This document shows positions 35,121-41,961 of a DNA stretch of 53,318 bases, in pieces. The translations under genes and the position numbers were made by a program. Each line of letters starts with the position of its first letter. Position 1 is the first letter of the stretch. Under the pieces are notes generated by a model. The model did not search any database, was not told the DNA's origin, and worked only from the letters and a program-made list of their open reading frames with translations. Source of the DNA: an uncultured Lachnospiraceae bacterium (lineage in GTDB: Bacteria; Bacillota; Clostridia; Lachnospirales; Lachnospiraceae); assembly GCA_944376425.1 (NCBI GenBank), contig CALWCS010000100.1, positions 1-53,318 on the forward strand. The letters run 5' to 3'.

Positions 35121-35852
35121 ATGGAAAAAATCAAAGTTGCTATTTGTGATGACGAAATTTTGCTGCTGCCCCAGCTGGCTTCCATGATCAAGGAACTTTT
35201 TTACAGTCATAATTTTATAGTGAATCCAGATACCTTTTCATCTGCCTCAGAACTGCTTAGTCATCTGTATTCTCTAGATGGTTACGATGTCTATTTTTTA
35301 GATGTTGACATTCCGGAACAAGATGGAATTTTACTTGCGGAAAAGATAAAAATAAAAAATCCGGAAGCATTGATTGTGTTTGTCTCTGCAAAAGAAGAGA
35401 GAGTTTATGAGACTTTTCGTGTTCAGCCGCTTGCTTTTGTTCGGAAATCACATTTTACAGATGATATCCAAAAGGCGATGACTACGCTGGCGCAACATTT
35501 AAAGAAACCGGAAGATACGATTATTACTTTTTATGATGAATTAGGACATGCAGTTCCACTGAATTTGACAAGAATTACGTACATAAAAGCGAACGAAAAA
35601 TATCAAGATATTGTCAGTATTGACAATCGTCAGATGATTCGCTGCTCCATCAGTCAACTGGAAAATGCTTTGACACCATATCAGTTTATCCGTATACACA
35701 GAGGATATCTCGTCAATTTTCGGTATATCTATCGAATTGATACAAAAGAATGTGTTCTGGACAGTGGAGAAAAGCTTCCTCTTAGCCGTCACCGTAAAAA
35801 AGAGATTCAATGCCAGTTTTTGGAGTATGCCCGGACTGCAAAGAATATTTAG
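35121..35852 (+). CDS. LytTR-family response regulator
   Basis: A 243-residue AgrA/LytR-type regulator. The receiver domain (residues 3-125) has the acidic pair in AICDDE, phosphoacceptor Asp61 in YFLDVDIP, and VSAK with the conserved Lys. A LytTR DNA-binding domain follows from about residue 140 (LTRITYIKANEKYQDI, FIRIHRGYLVN). Such regulators bind direct repeats and usually control peptide-signal, bacteriocin or surface genes. The frame opens at 35058, but ATG 35121 is the start, with GAGGAGG ideally placed. It is followed by the cognate kinase gene, whose likely ATG at 35876 lies 24 bp after its stop. Confidence 0.93.
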   Translation: MEKIKVAICDDEILLLPQLASMIKELFYSHNFIVNPDTFSSASELLSHLYSLDGYDVYFLDVDIPEQDGILLAEKIKIKNPEALIVFVSAKEERVYETFRVQPLAFVRKSHFTDDIQKAMTTLAQHLKKPEDTIITFYDELGHAVPLNLTRITYIKANEKYQDIVSIDNRQMIRCSISQLENALTPYQFIRIHRGYLVNFRYIYRIDTKECVLDSGEKLPLSRHRKKEIQCQFLEYARTAKNI

Positions 35853-35875
35853 GCTTAGAAAGGAGTGAAGATGGT

Positions 35876-37198
35876 ATGACGTATCATACGAATATATATT
35901 CTTTGCCTGAAGTCATGGTGATTCATACGATTGCTCAATTTGTTGATGCCTACCTTTTTATATATCTGGTCAACCGTTTTTTCACCCCCCGTAAGGGAAA
36001 ATTTATCTCCAGAAAACATACTGTCATTATGACAATTCTTTTAGCAGCAGTACTTTTTTTTGTGGATATTATCTTTGACAATGAATTTTATGCGTACTAT
36101 ATCACGATACTTCTGCTGCCTTTACTGTATAGCCTGTTATTTTTCAGAGAGAGTCTTGCAACAAAGATTATTATCTGTTCCATTTTTACATCCTTGATTG
36201 TATCATTTGAAAATGTAATTATAAAGCTTCCCGATGAGCTGGTAAATCCAAATAACAACTATGCAATCTTTCTTTTTTTATTTTTCTTAAGGAGAATCGG
36301 AGTAAAAATGCTTCTGGTTTTTCTGATCAAAAAGCTATTTCCCTGGCCTAGAGAATCTAGTATACAGATGCCTACGCCATGTTGGTTCTTGATTTTAACA
36401 GTATCGATTGGTGACAATCTGCTATTAGTCTTTTGGCGGCTTCCGGCAGACAATGAGAATTATGTGATACGAATTGCAGGAATTCTTTTTTTGGTGATGC
36501 TGCCGATGGTTCTGTTGATGATGATGAAATATCTTGCAAACAGTGCAGAAAAAAATCAAGTGATCAGTGCGCAGATTGCTCTGTCTAAAACGCAGAATCA
36601 ATATCTGATGCAGCAGTTAGAGATGACAGAGGCATTGCGGAAATTCCGCCATGACTATAAAGCGCATCTGTTCTGCATGGATACCTTGTTAAGCGCGGGA
36701 AAATATGAGGAACTTCATCAATATTTAGTCTCGCTTCACCAATATCAATATGAAGGTGTTCATCTGAGACGTTTTGTCGATGATGAAAGTTTGAATATTA
36801 TTCTGAATCAAAAGGTTACTATGGCAGAGAAGTACGGGATTCGTTTTGAAACGAATATTGTAATTCCCAATACCGGAAAAATTGTGATCAGTGATTTGAA
36901 TTCGCTGATTGTCAATTTATGTGATAATGCGATTGAGGCGTGTGCCACTTTGCCGAATGCAAGAATTTCATTAGATATTCATAAAGTAAAAGTATATTTG
37001 ATTATTGAGATTACGAATACCAGCAAAAATGATGTCCAGAAGACAAATCCAGGATTTTATACTCATAAAAGCAATCCGGAATTTCATGGTATGGGAATTA
37101 AGATCATTAAAAGTATCACAAAAAAATATAATGGTCAGTATCAGGTATTTACTACAGACCATTCTTTTACTACTAATTTGATGCTTCAAGATGAATAG
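35876..37198 (+). CDS. GHKL-family sensor histidine kinase (AgrC-like)
   Basis: A 440-residue membrane kinase. About six hydrophobic helices occupy residues 10-215. A coiled-coil dimerisation region follows, with the H-box FRHDYKAH holding His259. The GHKL ATPase domain has the N-box NLCDNAIEAC with Asn351 and a single G-box GMGIKII. This is the topology of AgrC/ComD-type sensors of extracellular peptides. The longest frame begins at 35810 inside the regulator gene, but ATG 35876 has AGGAG about 10 nt upstream and gives a normal N-terminus. With the regulator it forms a peptide-sensing type system; no AgrB-like processing gene is next to it. Confidence 0.9.
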   Translation: MTYHTNIYSLPEVMVIHTIAQFVDAYLFIYLVNRFFTPRKGKFISRKHTVIMTILLAAVLFFVDIIFDNEFYAYYITILLLPLLYSLLFFRESLATKIIICSIFTSLIVSFENVIIKLPDELVNPNNNYAIFLFLFFLRRIGVKMLLVFLIKKLFPWPRESSIQMPTPCWFLILTVSIGDNLLLVFWRLPADNENYVIRIAGILFLVMLPMVLLMMMKYLANSAEKNQVISAQIALSKTQNQYLMQQLEMTEALRKFRHDYKAHLFCMDTLLSAGKYEELHQYLVSLHQYQYEGVHLRRFVDDESLNIILNQKVTMAEKYGIRFETNIVIPNTGKIVISDLNSLIVNLCDNAIEACATLPNARISLDIHKVKVYLIIEITNTSKNDVQKTNPGFYTHKSNPEFHGMGIKIIKSITKKYNGQYQVFTTDHSFTTNLMLQDE

Positions 37199-37410
37199 TA
37201 AATCAGTATATTTGTCAATAAAATATTCTGAAAAAACATCAGTATCAGAATAAATATTTTTATATAATAGATAAAAATATAATAATAAGAAAAAATAGAT
37301 AATATAATAAATTTTATTTAAAAAAATAAGTATTATAAAAATAAATAACAGTATATATAACAAAAACAATATTATAAGCAAAAAATATAATAAAAAATAA
37401 AAAATATTAT
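37199..37410. other. Extremely AT-rich stretch between kinase gene and promoter
   Basis: Nearly all A and T, with runs such as TAATAATAAG and repeated ATAATATAA. No gene is supported; a long hydrophobic minus-strand frame here (36971-37453) is a product of the T-rich composition. ATCAGTAT occurs at 37202-37209 and 37240-37247, and AACAGTATA at 37347-37355. These loosely resemble LytTR half-sites (ACAGTT-like). The DNA may be intrinsically curved upstream of the strong promoter. Confidence 0.5.
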
Positions 37411-37439
37411 TGACAAATATAAAAAAGAGTGGTATGATA
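37411..37439 (+). promoter_or_regulatory. Strong promoter of a gene-poor transcription unit
   Basis: A perfect TTGACA (37411-37416), a 17-nt spacer and TATGAT (37434-37439), preceded by long A/T tracts that could act as an UP element. Transcription would start near 37446 and, with the terminator at 38139-38178, gives an RNA of about 730 nt. Confidence 0.8.
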
Positions 37440-37584
37440 CTTACATAAAACAAAACAACATTTCAAAAAGTAATTAAGTGACGAGAAAGCTTAATGAACC
37501 GAACAAGAAAAGTTGTTTACTCAGATCTTTTATATAAAAATCATAAAAGATTGAGAAAAAAGAAAGGAATGGAGGTTGAATCCA

Positions 37585-37671
37585 ATGGGCATGACTGAAC
37601 ATTTAAACGTTCAATATGGATGTGGTATGGTAAGTATTTCCCGCGATCAAACCTTTATCTCAACAAAATAA
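37585..37671 (+). CDS. Short peptide ORF, 28 codons, downstream of the LytTR system
   Basis: ATG 37585 follows a strong ribosome site (AGGAATGGAGG, 9 nt upstream) and a strong promoter, which makes translation likely. The peptide starts MGMTEHLNVQYGCGM, has a single Cys at residue 13, and ends FISTK before TAA. There is no signal peptide or double-Gly leader site, so it is not a classical exported pheromone. The same frame stays readable past TAA 37669 and TAG 37726 to TAA 37795. It may therefore be either a real short peptide (signal or RiPP precursor) or the first part of a broken 70-codon gene. I do not recognise the family. Confidence 0.5.
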   Translation: MGMTEHLNVQYGCGMVSISRDQTFISTK

Positions 37672-37797
37672 AACCAGAAAGAAAGCTTAAGAAAAATAGT
37701 CGGAGAGAAGAAACTGGACAAGAGATAGGGTAATGTTTATCACCATATTGAAGGAATTACCACAAAAGAACTTCAAAGAATTTTAATGGAAGTGTAA
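37585..37797 (+). pseudogene. Possible 70-codon gene interrupted by two in-frame stops
   Basis: Reading on in the frame of the 28-codon ORF gives NQKESLRKIVGEKKLDKR, then TAG, then GNVYHHIEGITTKELQRILM and EV before TAA. Both internal stops (TAA 37669, TAG 37726) are one C-to-T change from Gln codons. The segments look protein-like, with a polar helix and an ITTKELQRI helix. With only 40 further codons the open frame could be chance in AT-rich DNA, so this is an alternative reading and not a firm call. Confidence 0.3.
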
Positions 37798-38138
37798 AGA
37801 AACGGAAATTAAAAATATGATTAGATTATATAATCATCAAAAGTCAAAAGATAAGAAGAAAGCTTTTGATTGAGAGAAATTATATAATTGAAAATATGAA
37901 AGATAAATATTTAGGGAAAAATACTATCGTTCGCTTTGAAATGTTATATATTGAGAAATGTCAATTTCAAAAATATATTTATATAAATAAAGGCGGGAAA
38001 TACAAAGAAAAAGAAAAGCCTCCGATTATATTTTCATAAAATTAAATAATAGATTTTTTGAATAATAAGTTTGGGCTACTTAAGATAATTTATATATATG
38101 ATACTTAAGATAACCTGACTAAAATACTTAAGATTAAG
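37672..38138 (+). ncRNA. Candidate untranslated or small-peptide RNA region
   Basis: This is the transcribed part after the short ORF and before the terminator. No open frame exceeds 47 codons on the plus strand. The longest, 37896-38039 (begins MKDKYLGKNTIVRF), lacks a ribosome site. The region ends with three TACTTAAGAT repeats at 38077-38136. A strong promoter and terminator with no normal gene between them suggest a regulatory RNA, small peptides, or the remains of a deleted gene. There is no match I know to a named RNA family. Confidence 0.35.
38077..38136. repeat. Three 12-bp direct repeats TACTTAAGATAA
   Basis: Copies lie at 38077-38088, 38102-38113 and 38125-38136 (the last ends TTA instead of TAA). 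Start-to-start spacings of 25 and 23 bp are close to two helical turns, as expected for tandem protein-binding sites. Each copy contains the palindrome CTTAAG. They lie just before the terminator, an odd place for operators of the same unit. Confidence 0.7.
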
Positions 38139-38178
38139 AACAGCCATTATAAGAAATTATAGTGGCTGTTTTTTTATT
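38139..38178 (+). terminator. Terminator of the gene-poor transcription unit
   Basis: CAGCCATTAT and ATTATAGTGGCTG form a stem with a short AAGAA-type loop, followed by seven or more T residues (38169 on). The stem contains GC at its base, which gives a typical strong intrinsic terminator. Confidence 0.88.
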
Positions 38179-38357
38179 TTAAAGGCAACCGTGTTCTAGG
38201 TTCCAAATGGGAAATATTATGTTTCGGCGCTGGCGGAAACAGAAGATATTTCGCCAAACAAAAGAGACAGACAGGATTGGAGATGAGATTTAAAAAAAAT
38301 ATTTTCTGAAAAGGAGGTGTAAGGCAAAATCTTACACTGCTTTTTTATGATCTTATT
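38179..38357. other. Intergenic stretch with a GC-richer coding-like remnant and a hairpin
   Basis: From 38200 to 38286 a 28-codon frame reads VPNGKYYVSALAETED and on to TGA, with base composition richer in G and C than its surroundings but without a start codon. It looks like the tail of a lost gene. The hairpin GTGTAAG-GCAAAAT-CTTACAC (38317-38337) followed by TGCTTTTTT is a likely second terminator. Confidence 0.35.
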
Positions 38358-38386
38358 TTGACAAGCACTTTTAGGTATGGTACACT
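38358..38386 (+). promoter_or_regulatory. Promoter for the TPR/AAA-like gene
   Basis: A perfect TTGACA (38358-38363), 17 nt, TACACT (38381-38386), with TATGG just before it as an extended -10. The 5' leader is about 250 nt long and includes a TGCCGC-A6-GCGGCA hairpin at 38441-38458 without a T-run. That leader is unusually long for a gene of this kind. Confidence 0.65.
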
Positions 38387-38641
38387 AATCCTATATTTAA
38401 CTGAAAAAAGCATGCCCACAGTTCAAAATATAAATAGTAATGCCGCAAAAAAGCGGCAGTCAGAAAAAAAGGCTCTACATATTTGAAGATGATAGAGTAC
38501 AAAGAAAAATGAAAAACTGGGAAAAGGACATTGCTTGAGAGAAAGAAAAACAGTTTCCTGTTTTTAGGCTAAGAGACGGAAGAATGATCAAAGTGCAGGA
38601 AATAAGGGCAGCATCAGATTAATAATAAGAGGTGGATAAGG

Positions 38642-41218
38642 TTGGATAAGTACGAATACAATGTCAAACTGGAAGAAATTAATAAACTGGTAAATGAAGA
38701 AGATTATGAAGAAGCTGCAAGGGTGGCGGATACGATAGAATGGAAGAGGGTCAGAAATGTCCGAACTCTTTGCATGGTAAGCGAAATTTATGAGGCAGAT
38801 GGAAGACTAGAAGACAGTAAAGAAATTTTATTGAGAGCTTACAGAAGATCGCCAAATGTAAGAGCTATTTTATACCGACTGGTAGAAATTTGTGTAAAAA
38901 TGAAGGAATTTGATGATGCAGTAGAATTTTATACACAATATGTGCAGAGTGCTCCAAATGATAACAGCCGATATATTTTAAAATATAAAATTTATAAAGG
39001 AAGAGGTTCCTCCATTGAAGATCAGATTGCCATTTTAGAAGAATACAAAAACAAAGAGTATACAGAAAAATGGGCATATGAATTAGCAAAACTGTATCAA
39101 AGAGCAAATATGCCAGAAAAGTGTGTAGAGGCATGTGATGATCTGGCATTGTGGTTTCACAATGGAAAATATGTGATAAAAGCATTGGAATTGAAAAAAA
39201 ATTATGCTGAGCTGACTCCGGAACAGCAGCATGTATATGATCAGAGAAATAATATGCAAGAAGACGAGGAAGTGATAGAAGAAGCCTTGCTTAGAGAACA
39301 GAGAGAAAAAGAGGAACTTCCAAAATTAGAAAAAGAAATTGTAAATAAGGTCGCAAATCAGAATCTTGCAGATAACATTATTGCTGCTACAGAAAAAGAG
39401 ATTGCAGAGACTGTGATGCAGCATACATCTGAACAAAAGAAAAACAGTTCCATGGAAGAAGATAACGGTGCACAAGACTGGGATTTACTTCAAAAAAGTG
39501 CAAGACTTCATACAGAGGCTGTCAATAAAGCGCTTGAAGAAGCAAATGAAAAGGAAAAAGAAGAACAGGCAAAGTTTGAAAAAAGATTTAATACTGCAGA
39601 ATTGCAAGAAGAGCTGGCAAAGAGCATGCGTCAAATTGTAGCAGGGATTGGAAGAAAACAGGAAGATCTTGTAGAAAGCAGTAATATTATACAACCATCG
39701 GAAGAAAAAGTTGCTCAGGAGAAAGACAAAGTTTCTTTTATATCTGAAGAACAAAAAGAACGTGCTGCATCAATAGATGATATTTTAACTTCTTTTGGAA
39801 ATGATGAGACAGTAGCGGCTGCGAAGGAAGAAGAAGAGGATCCAATCATAGAAGAGACGATAGAAGAACCCGAAAAAGAAGAGATTTTAGATGAGGAAAT
39901 GTTAGATGAAGAGATCTCTGAAAAAGAGTTAGAAGAAATAGAAGAGAGAAAAGAGGAAGTATTGCAGAAGAGACAGGCACATGTACCTGAAACAAGGGAG
40001 GAAGCGCCGCAGAAGAGACAGGCATATGTACCTGAAACAAGAGAGGAAGCGCCGCAGAAAAGACAGGCATATGTGCCCGAAACAAGAGAGGAAACGCCGC
40101 AGAAGAGACAGGCACATGTACCTGAAACAAGAGAGGAAGCGCCGCAGAAGAGACAGGCATACGTCCAAGAAAGAGAAGAAGAACGTCAGGAAAGTGAGCG
40201 TCCTGTACAGAATAAAAGAGAAAACGATGAAATTGATCTGTCAGCGGCTATTGAGGCGGCAGCAGGAGTCTTAAATTTAAGACAAAAAGAAGAAAACCAA
40301 GAGATCAAGGAGAAAAGAATACCGGTTGCCGAAGCACAGACAGTACAAAACAGACCGGTTCAAACAACGGTAAAAGAAGAAAAAACGGAGATAAAAAAGG
40401 AAAAAAATCCAGCAACAAAATTTTCTTCGTCAAAAACACCTCCAAAGAGCACACCAAGAAGATTAAATAAAATGCAGAGTTATTATTTTCCTTTTTATCG
40501 GGAAATTCCACCTCTGAATGAACAGATTGCCAATGCTTTGGAAAATGCCAAAAAGAGCGAGAACGATAAAACCTCTAAAAAAGGAAATATTATTATTTTA
40601 GGAAATAGAGGAAGCGGAAGAAGTACAATTGGAATTGATATTGCAAAAGCACTCAGTGCAGAAAAAAAAGCACCTGTTGTCAAAGTAGCAAAAATTTATG
40701 CAGCAGATTTAAACAAAAAAGATATTCCTGCAACGATCGGAAAGATTGCAGGAGGTGTGCTGATTATTGAAGAGGCAGGAGACTTAAATGACACAGTAGT
40801 TGAAACTTTAACAAAAGCAATGGATTTCAGGACAGATGGACTTGTCATTATTTTGGAAGATGAGCCGAAATATATCGCAGATATGTTAAAAAGACATCGC
40901 GCTTTTGCAGAAAAGTTTAATTCTGAGATTGTAATTCCGATTTTCACTAATGAAGAGCTTGTGCTGTTTGGAAAAATTTATGCATTAGATCATGACTATA
41001 AGATTGCAGAGGGAGCGGAGGAAGAACTGTACAACAGAATCCGTGAGGGACAGACAGATCCGACTCAGCCAAGTACGATCCAGAATGTAAAGAAGATTTT
41101 AGATACTGTTATGAAAAAAGTCGAAAAAGGCGGATTGAGGAAAATTAAAATGGGATTTTCTAAAAAACGCTATGATGAAGAAGATAGAGTTATTTTATTT
41201 GAAAAAGATTTTAAATAG
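38642..41218 (+). CDS. TPR protein with charged linker, 15-residue repeats and AAA-like domain with altered Walker A
   Basis: An 858-residue cytoplasmic protein. Residues 1-200 are tetratricopeptide-like helices (EEAARVADTIEW, LLRAYRRSPNVRA, DDAVEFYTQYVQSAPND). Residues 200-600 are a very charged Glu/Lys-rich linker with five tandem QKRQAHVPETREEAP units (442 onward). From about 617 a CbbX/SpoVK-like AAA fold begins: G654-N-R-G-S-G-R660-S-T has Arg in place of the Walker Lys, and Walker B is GGVLIIEEAGDL (E710, E711 for DE). ATP hydrolysis is doubtful. The start is TTG 38642 with GAGGTGG 6 nt upstream. The family is common in Lachnospiraceae-like genomes to my impression; the function is unknown. 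Confidence 0.8.
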   Translation: MDKYEYNVKLEEINKLVNEEDYEEAARVADTIEWKRVRNVRTLCMVSEIYEADGRLEDSKEILLRAYRRSPNVRAILYRLVEICVKMKEFDDAVEFYTQYVQSAPNDNSRYILKYKIYKGRGSSIEDQIAILEEYKNKEYTEKWAYELAKLYQRANMPEKCVEACDDLALWFHNGKYVIKALELKKNYAELTPEQQHVYDQRNNMQEDEEVIEEALLREQREKEELPKLEKEIVNKVANQNLADNIIAATEKEIAETVMQHTSEQKKNSSMEEDNGAQDWDLLQKSARLHTEAVNKALEEANEKEKEEQAKFEKRFNTAELQEELAKSMRQIVAGIGRKQEDLVESSNIIQPSEEKVAQEKDKVSFISEEQKERAASIDDILTSFGNDETVAAAKEEEEDPIIEETIEEPEKEEILDEEMLDEEISEKELEEIEERKEEVLQKRQAHVPETREEAPQKRQAYVPETREEAPQKRQAYVPETREETPQKRQAHVPETREEAPQKRQAYVQEREEERQESERPVQNKRENDEIDLSAAIEAAAGVLNLRQKEENQEIKEKRIPVAEAQTVQNRPVQTTVKEEKTEIKKEKNPATKFSSSKTPPKSTPRRLNKMQSYYFPFYREIPPLNEQIANALENAKKSENDKTSKKGNIIILGNRGSGRSTIGIDIAKALSAEKKAPVVKVAKIYAADLNKKDIPATIGKIAGGVLIIEEAGDLNDTVVETLTKAMDFRTDGLVIILEDEPKYIADMLKRHRAFAEKFNSEIVIPIFTNEELVLFGKIYALDHDYKIAEGAEEELYNRIREGQTDPTQPSTIQNVKKILDTVMKKVEKGGLRKIKMGFSKKRYDEEDRVILFEKDFK
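39965..40189 (+). repeat. Five tandem 45-bp coding repeats
   Basis: Copies start at 39965, 40010, 40055, 40100 and 40145, and each encodes QKRQA(H/Y)VPETREEAP or a close variant; the fifth decays after residue 7. The near-identical nucleotide copies imply recent expansion or ongoing slippage and recombination, so copy number probably differs between strains. Confidence 0.95.
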
Positions 41219-41242
41219 GCAGGTATCTGTATAAAGGAAGGA

Positions 41243-41293
41243 AAAAAAGGGTATAAAATCAGTAGAAGAAAGACTGATGGAATATCCTTTTTT
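41243..41293 (+). terminator. Terminator after the TPR/AAA-like gene
   Basis: AAAAAAGGGTAT (from 41243) pairs with ATATCCTTTTTT (to 41293) with one mismatch, and an inner ATCAGT/ACTGAT stem closes the loop. Confidence 0.8.
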
Positions 41294-41306
41294 CTTTCCC
41301 TTAATA

Positions 41307-41335
41307 TTGACAGTTTATATACCGAGCGGTATAAT
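41307..41335 (+). promoter_or_regulatory. Consensus promoter with embedded operator for the TetR gene
   Basis: A perfect TTGACA (41307-41312), 17 nt and a perfect TATAAT (41330-41335). The 16-nt palindrome TATACCG-AG-CGGTATA (41318-41333) fills the spacer and overlaps the -10, so a dimer bound there would block RNA polymerase. This is the classical layout of TetR-family autorepression. Confidence 0.85.
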
Positions 41336-41356
41336 TACTGTGTAAGGAGACCGGAT

Positions 41357-41935
41357 ATGGAAAACAAGGAAAATATTTTAAAATGTGCCTTAGATTTATT
41401 TTATGCGAAAGGATACGATGCAGTCGGAGTACAGGAGATTGTAGAAAAAGCAGGAATTACAAAACCGACTCTTTATTATTATTTTGGAAGTAAATATGGA
41501 TTACTGGAAACTCTTCTTACGACAAAGTTTCAACTATTCAGCACCACATTAAGACAGGCAGCGAAATATGACGGAGATGTCGCGGCTACCTTAAATCGTG
41601 TAGCATTCGCCTATGTAAAATGTGCCATGAGTAATCAGAAATTTTATATGCTGTTGATGTCAATGTTTTATCTGCCAAGAGAAAATGAAGCATATAAAGC
41701 AGTAAAACCGCTAATAAGAGAGTTTTTTTTCATTATAAAAAAGATATTCCAAGATGCAAAAGAGCAGCTTGGAAATATGAATCACAGAGAAGAACAGTTT
41801 GCAGTTGGATTTATGGGAGTGATTAACTGTTATTTAATTATGATATGCGAACAAGGAGAAGGAAAAGAAATTCAAATTACAGAAGATATTATCAGATCTT
41901 TGGTACATCAATTTATGCATGGGATTAATTCATAA
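41357..41935 (+). CDS. TetR/AcrR-family transcriptional repressor
   Basis: A 192-residue regulator with the standard N-terminal helix-turn-helix: ILKCALDLFYAKGYDAVGVQ, then IVEKAGITKPTLYYYFGSK. The C-terminal ligand-binding domain is all-helical and diverges, as usual. The palindrome in its promoter is a probable autoregulatory site. AAGGAG precedes the ATG with good spacing. The amylase-family gene follows after 26 bp on the same strand, so the repressor may also control the glycogen and maltodextrin genes downstream by read-through. The ligand is unknown. Confidence 0.9.
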   Translation: MENKENILKCALDLFYAKGYDAVGVQEIVEKAGITKPTLYYYFGSKYGLLETLLTTKFQLFSTTLRQAAKYDGDVAATLNRVAFAYVKCAMSNQKFYMLLMSMFYLPRENEAYKAVKPLIREFFFIIKKIFQDAKEQLGNMNHREEQFAVGFMGVINCYLIMICEQGEGKEIQITEDIIRSLVHQFMHGINS

Positions 41936-41961
41936 AATATTAGGCGACTGGAGGAATAAAT

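Noticed and set aside
36971..37453. Minus-strand 160-codon hydrophobic frame
   Set aside because: It is antisense to the 3' end of the GHKL kinase gene and the AT-rich gap. Its Phe, Ile, Leu and Tyr content comes from T-rich composition, and there is no ribosome site.
37896..38039. 47-codon plus-strand frame as a gene
   Set aside because: There is no ribosome site before its ATG, and the composition is that of the surrounding AT-rich DNA. It is kept only as a note in the RNA region.
38077..38136. Short CRISPR array
   Set aside because: Repeats are only 12 bp, spacers about 11-13 bp, and there are no cas genes.
39846..40168. Minus-strand frames with repeated Leu/Ser/Phe motifs
   Set aside because: They are the antisense of the 15-residue repeat region; the repetition is inherited from the coding strand.
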